DNA of 64,000 bases from Auanema rhodensis (Eukaryota; Nematoda; Chromadorea; Rhabditida; Rhabditidae), in NCBI GenBank assembly GCA_964057225.1, contig OZ059895.1:4154001-4218000 (forward strand). Direction: 5' to 3'. Made by a program: the position numbers and the translations under genes. This document shows positions 62,814 through 64,000 of this stretch, in pieces; the first letter of the stretch is position 1; each line of letters opens with the position of its first letter. The notes under the pieces were generated by a model. The model was not told where the DNA came from and made no database searches. It saw only the letters and a program-made list of their open reading frames with translations.

Positions 62814-64000
62814 AACATTGCTTCCAAAAACATTTTGACAAAAATTTTTTCGAAAAATTTCAAAATAATTTAGCAAAAAGTAGATGTTTTTAGATTTCTT
62901 TTTTTAAGGCAAAGACGATGGACAATGTTATTCAACGAAAAAATTAATTCTTCAGGGTGAAAATCGAGGATATAAGTGTGAACTTATATCAGTTGATATC
63001 TCGGTGCATTTTCAAGCTAGCGCAAATCTGATAACACAGATCGACGCAGCTTAAAAATCCGCATCGAATGCACTATACTACATTGAGAAACGCTTAATAC
63101 AAAAATTAGTTATGATCGTTTGAAAAATGATGCATTAGTGTATGTTGAGTTTCCATGTACACTCAACATTGCTTCCAAAAACATTTTGACAAAAATTTTT
63201 TCGAAAAATTTCAAAATAATTTAGCAAAAAGTAGATGTTTTTAGATTCCTTTTTTCAAGGCAAAGATGATGGACAATGTTATTCAACGAAAAAATTAATT
63301 CTTCAGGGTGAAAATCGAGGATATAAGTGTGAACTTATATCAGTTGATATCTCGGTGCATTTTCAAGCTAGCGCAAATCTGACGCTTAAAAATCCGCATC
63401 GAATGCACTATACTTCATTGAGAAACGCTTAATACAAAACTTAGTTATGATCGTTTGAAAAATGATGCATTAGTGTATGTTGAGTTTCCATGTACACTCA
63501 ACATTGCTTCCAAAAACATTTCGACAAAAATGTTTTCGAAAAATTTCAAAATAATTTAGCAAAAAGTAGATGTTTTTAGATTTCTTTTTTTAAGGCAAAG
63601 ACGATGGACAATGTTATTCAACGAAAAAATTAATTCTTCAGGGTGAAAATCGAGGATATAAGTGTGAACTTATATCAGTTGATATCTCGGTGCATTTTCA
63701 AGCTAGCGCAAATCTGATAACACAGATCGACGCAGCTTAAAAATCCGCATCGAATGCACTATACTACATTGAGAAACGCTTAATACAAAAATTAGTTATG
63801 ATCGTTTGAAAAATGATGCATTAGTGTATGTTGAGTTTCCATGTACACTCAACATTGCTTCCAAAAACATTTTGACAAAAATTTTTTCGAAAAATTTCAA
63901 AATAATTTAGCAAAAAGTAGATGTTTTTAGATTCCTTTTTTCAAGGCAAAGATGATGGACAATGTTATTCAACGAAAAAATTAATTCTTCAGGGTGAAAA
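62814..64000. repeat. Terminal units e a d and a partial unit
   Basis: Complete e (62814), a (63165) and d (63500) units, then 150 bases of a unit from 63851 with C84, C92 and T103, as in a or f. The length class of this last unit is not visible. Confidence 0.9.

Larger units (their letters stand above)
1..64000. repeat. Satellite DNA array, 335/351-bp monomers
   Basis: The same unit recurs head-to-tail from the first base to the last, always in the same orientation. With the phase set at base 1 (unit begins AACATTGCTTCC), there are 184 complete units and a partial one from 63851. Spacings fit only combinations of 335 and 351 bp: 46 short and 138 long units, with one extra 2 bp at 40721-40733. 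Units of one class differ by zero to a few bases. I saw no inversion, transposon, microsatellite tract or single-copy DNA. This is the form of centromeric or pericentromeric heterochromatin, but location and host cannot be read from the sequence. The unit start is arbitrary, and the array continues past both edges. Confidence 0.98.

Noticed and set aside
71-63432. 38 near-identical 65-residue open frames as a multicopy gene family
   Set aside because: They lie wholly inside the satellite unit, have no recognised domain or promoter, and are broken in all long units by the indel or a stop. Their identity is explained by unit homogenisation.
1-64000. CRISPR array
   Set aside because: The repeated unit is 335-351 bp with no variable spacers and no cas genes; the regular spacing comes from tandem duplication.
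1-64000. Transposon, rRNA or tRNA genes, telomeric repeats
   Set aside because: No unit or junction contains terminal inverted repeats with target duplications, coding domains, RNA gene boxes or telomere motifs.

Overview
The whole 64 kb window is one uninterrupted tandem satellite DNA array. It holds no recognisable gene, RNA gene, transposon or unique sequence. I counted 184 complete head-to-tail monomers, all in the same orientation, plus a 150-base partial unit at the right edge. Taking the phase from base 1, monomers come in two lengths. There are 138 long units (351 bp, one of them 353 bp) and 46 short units (335 bp). One unit counted by hand is about 31% G+C.

Such an array points to eukaryotic constitutive heterochromatin, centromeric or pericentromeric. 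An AT-rich genome such as an insect's would fit, but the sequence carries no marker that fixes the taxon and I do not recognise the satellite family. Both array ends lie outside the window.

Units fall into a few near-identical haplotypes set by diagnostic bases. Offsets below are in short-unit coordinates: 23 T/C, 33 T/G, 84 C/T, 92 C/T, 103 T/C, 191 G/T, 200 C/T, the 16-bp length difference after about 218, 251 T/A and 276 C/A. I call the classes a (short), b, c, d, e and f, plus minor h, p and fx. They are arranged in changing higher-order repeats (HORs).

Layout: 1-1723 mixed; 1724-6637 dimers of 702 bp; 6638-10067 mixed; 10068-14614 overlapping 5-mer and 4-mer units; 12509-21219 a 12-mer of 4180 bp; 20518-22623 a trimer of 1053 bp; 23326-27473 a 5-mer of 1723 bp; 30936-33009 a trimer of 1037 bp; 33361-43429 a 9-mer of about 3127 bp; 43430-61409 a mosaic; 61410-62813 a more diverged patch; then ordinary units to the edge.

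Each monomer also carries a conserved set of dyad symmetries: an AT-rich palindrome, a 9-bp stem closed by GTGA, a larger stem-loop of 51 nt in long units and 35 nt in short units, and a 9-bp dyad across the unit boundary. These are the most function-like structures here. A 65-codon reading frame recurs in 38 short units, but it looks like a by-product of the repeat. I found no new gene system.
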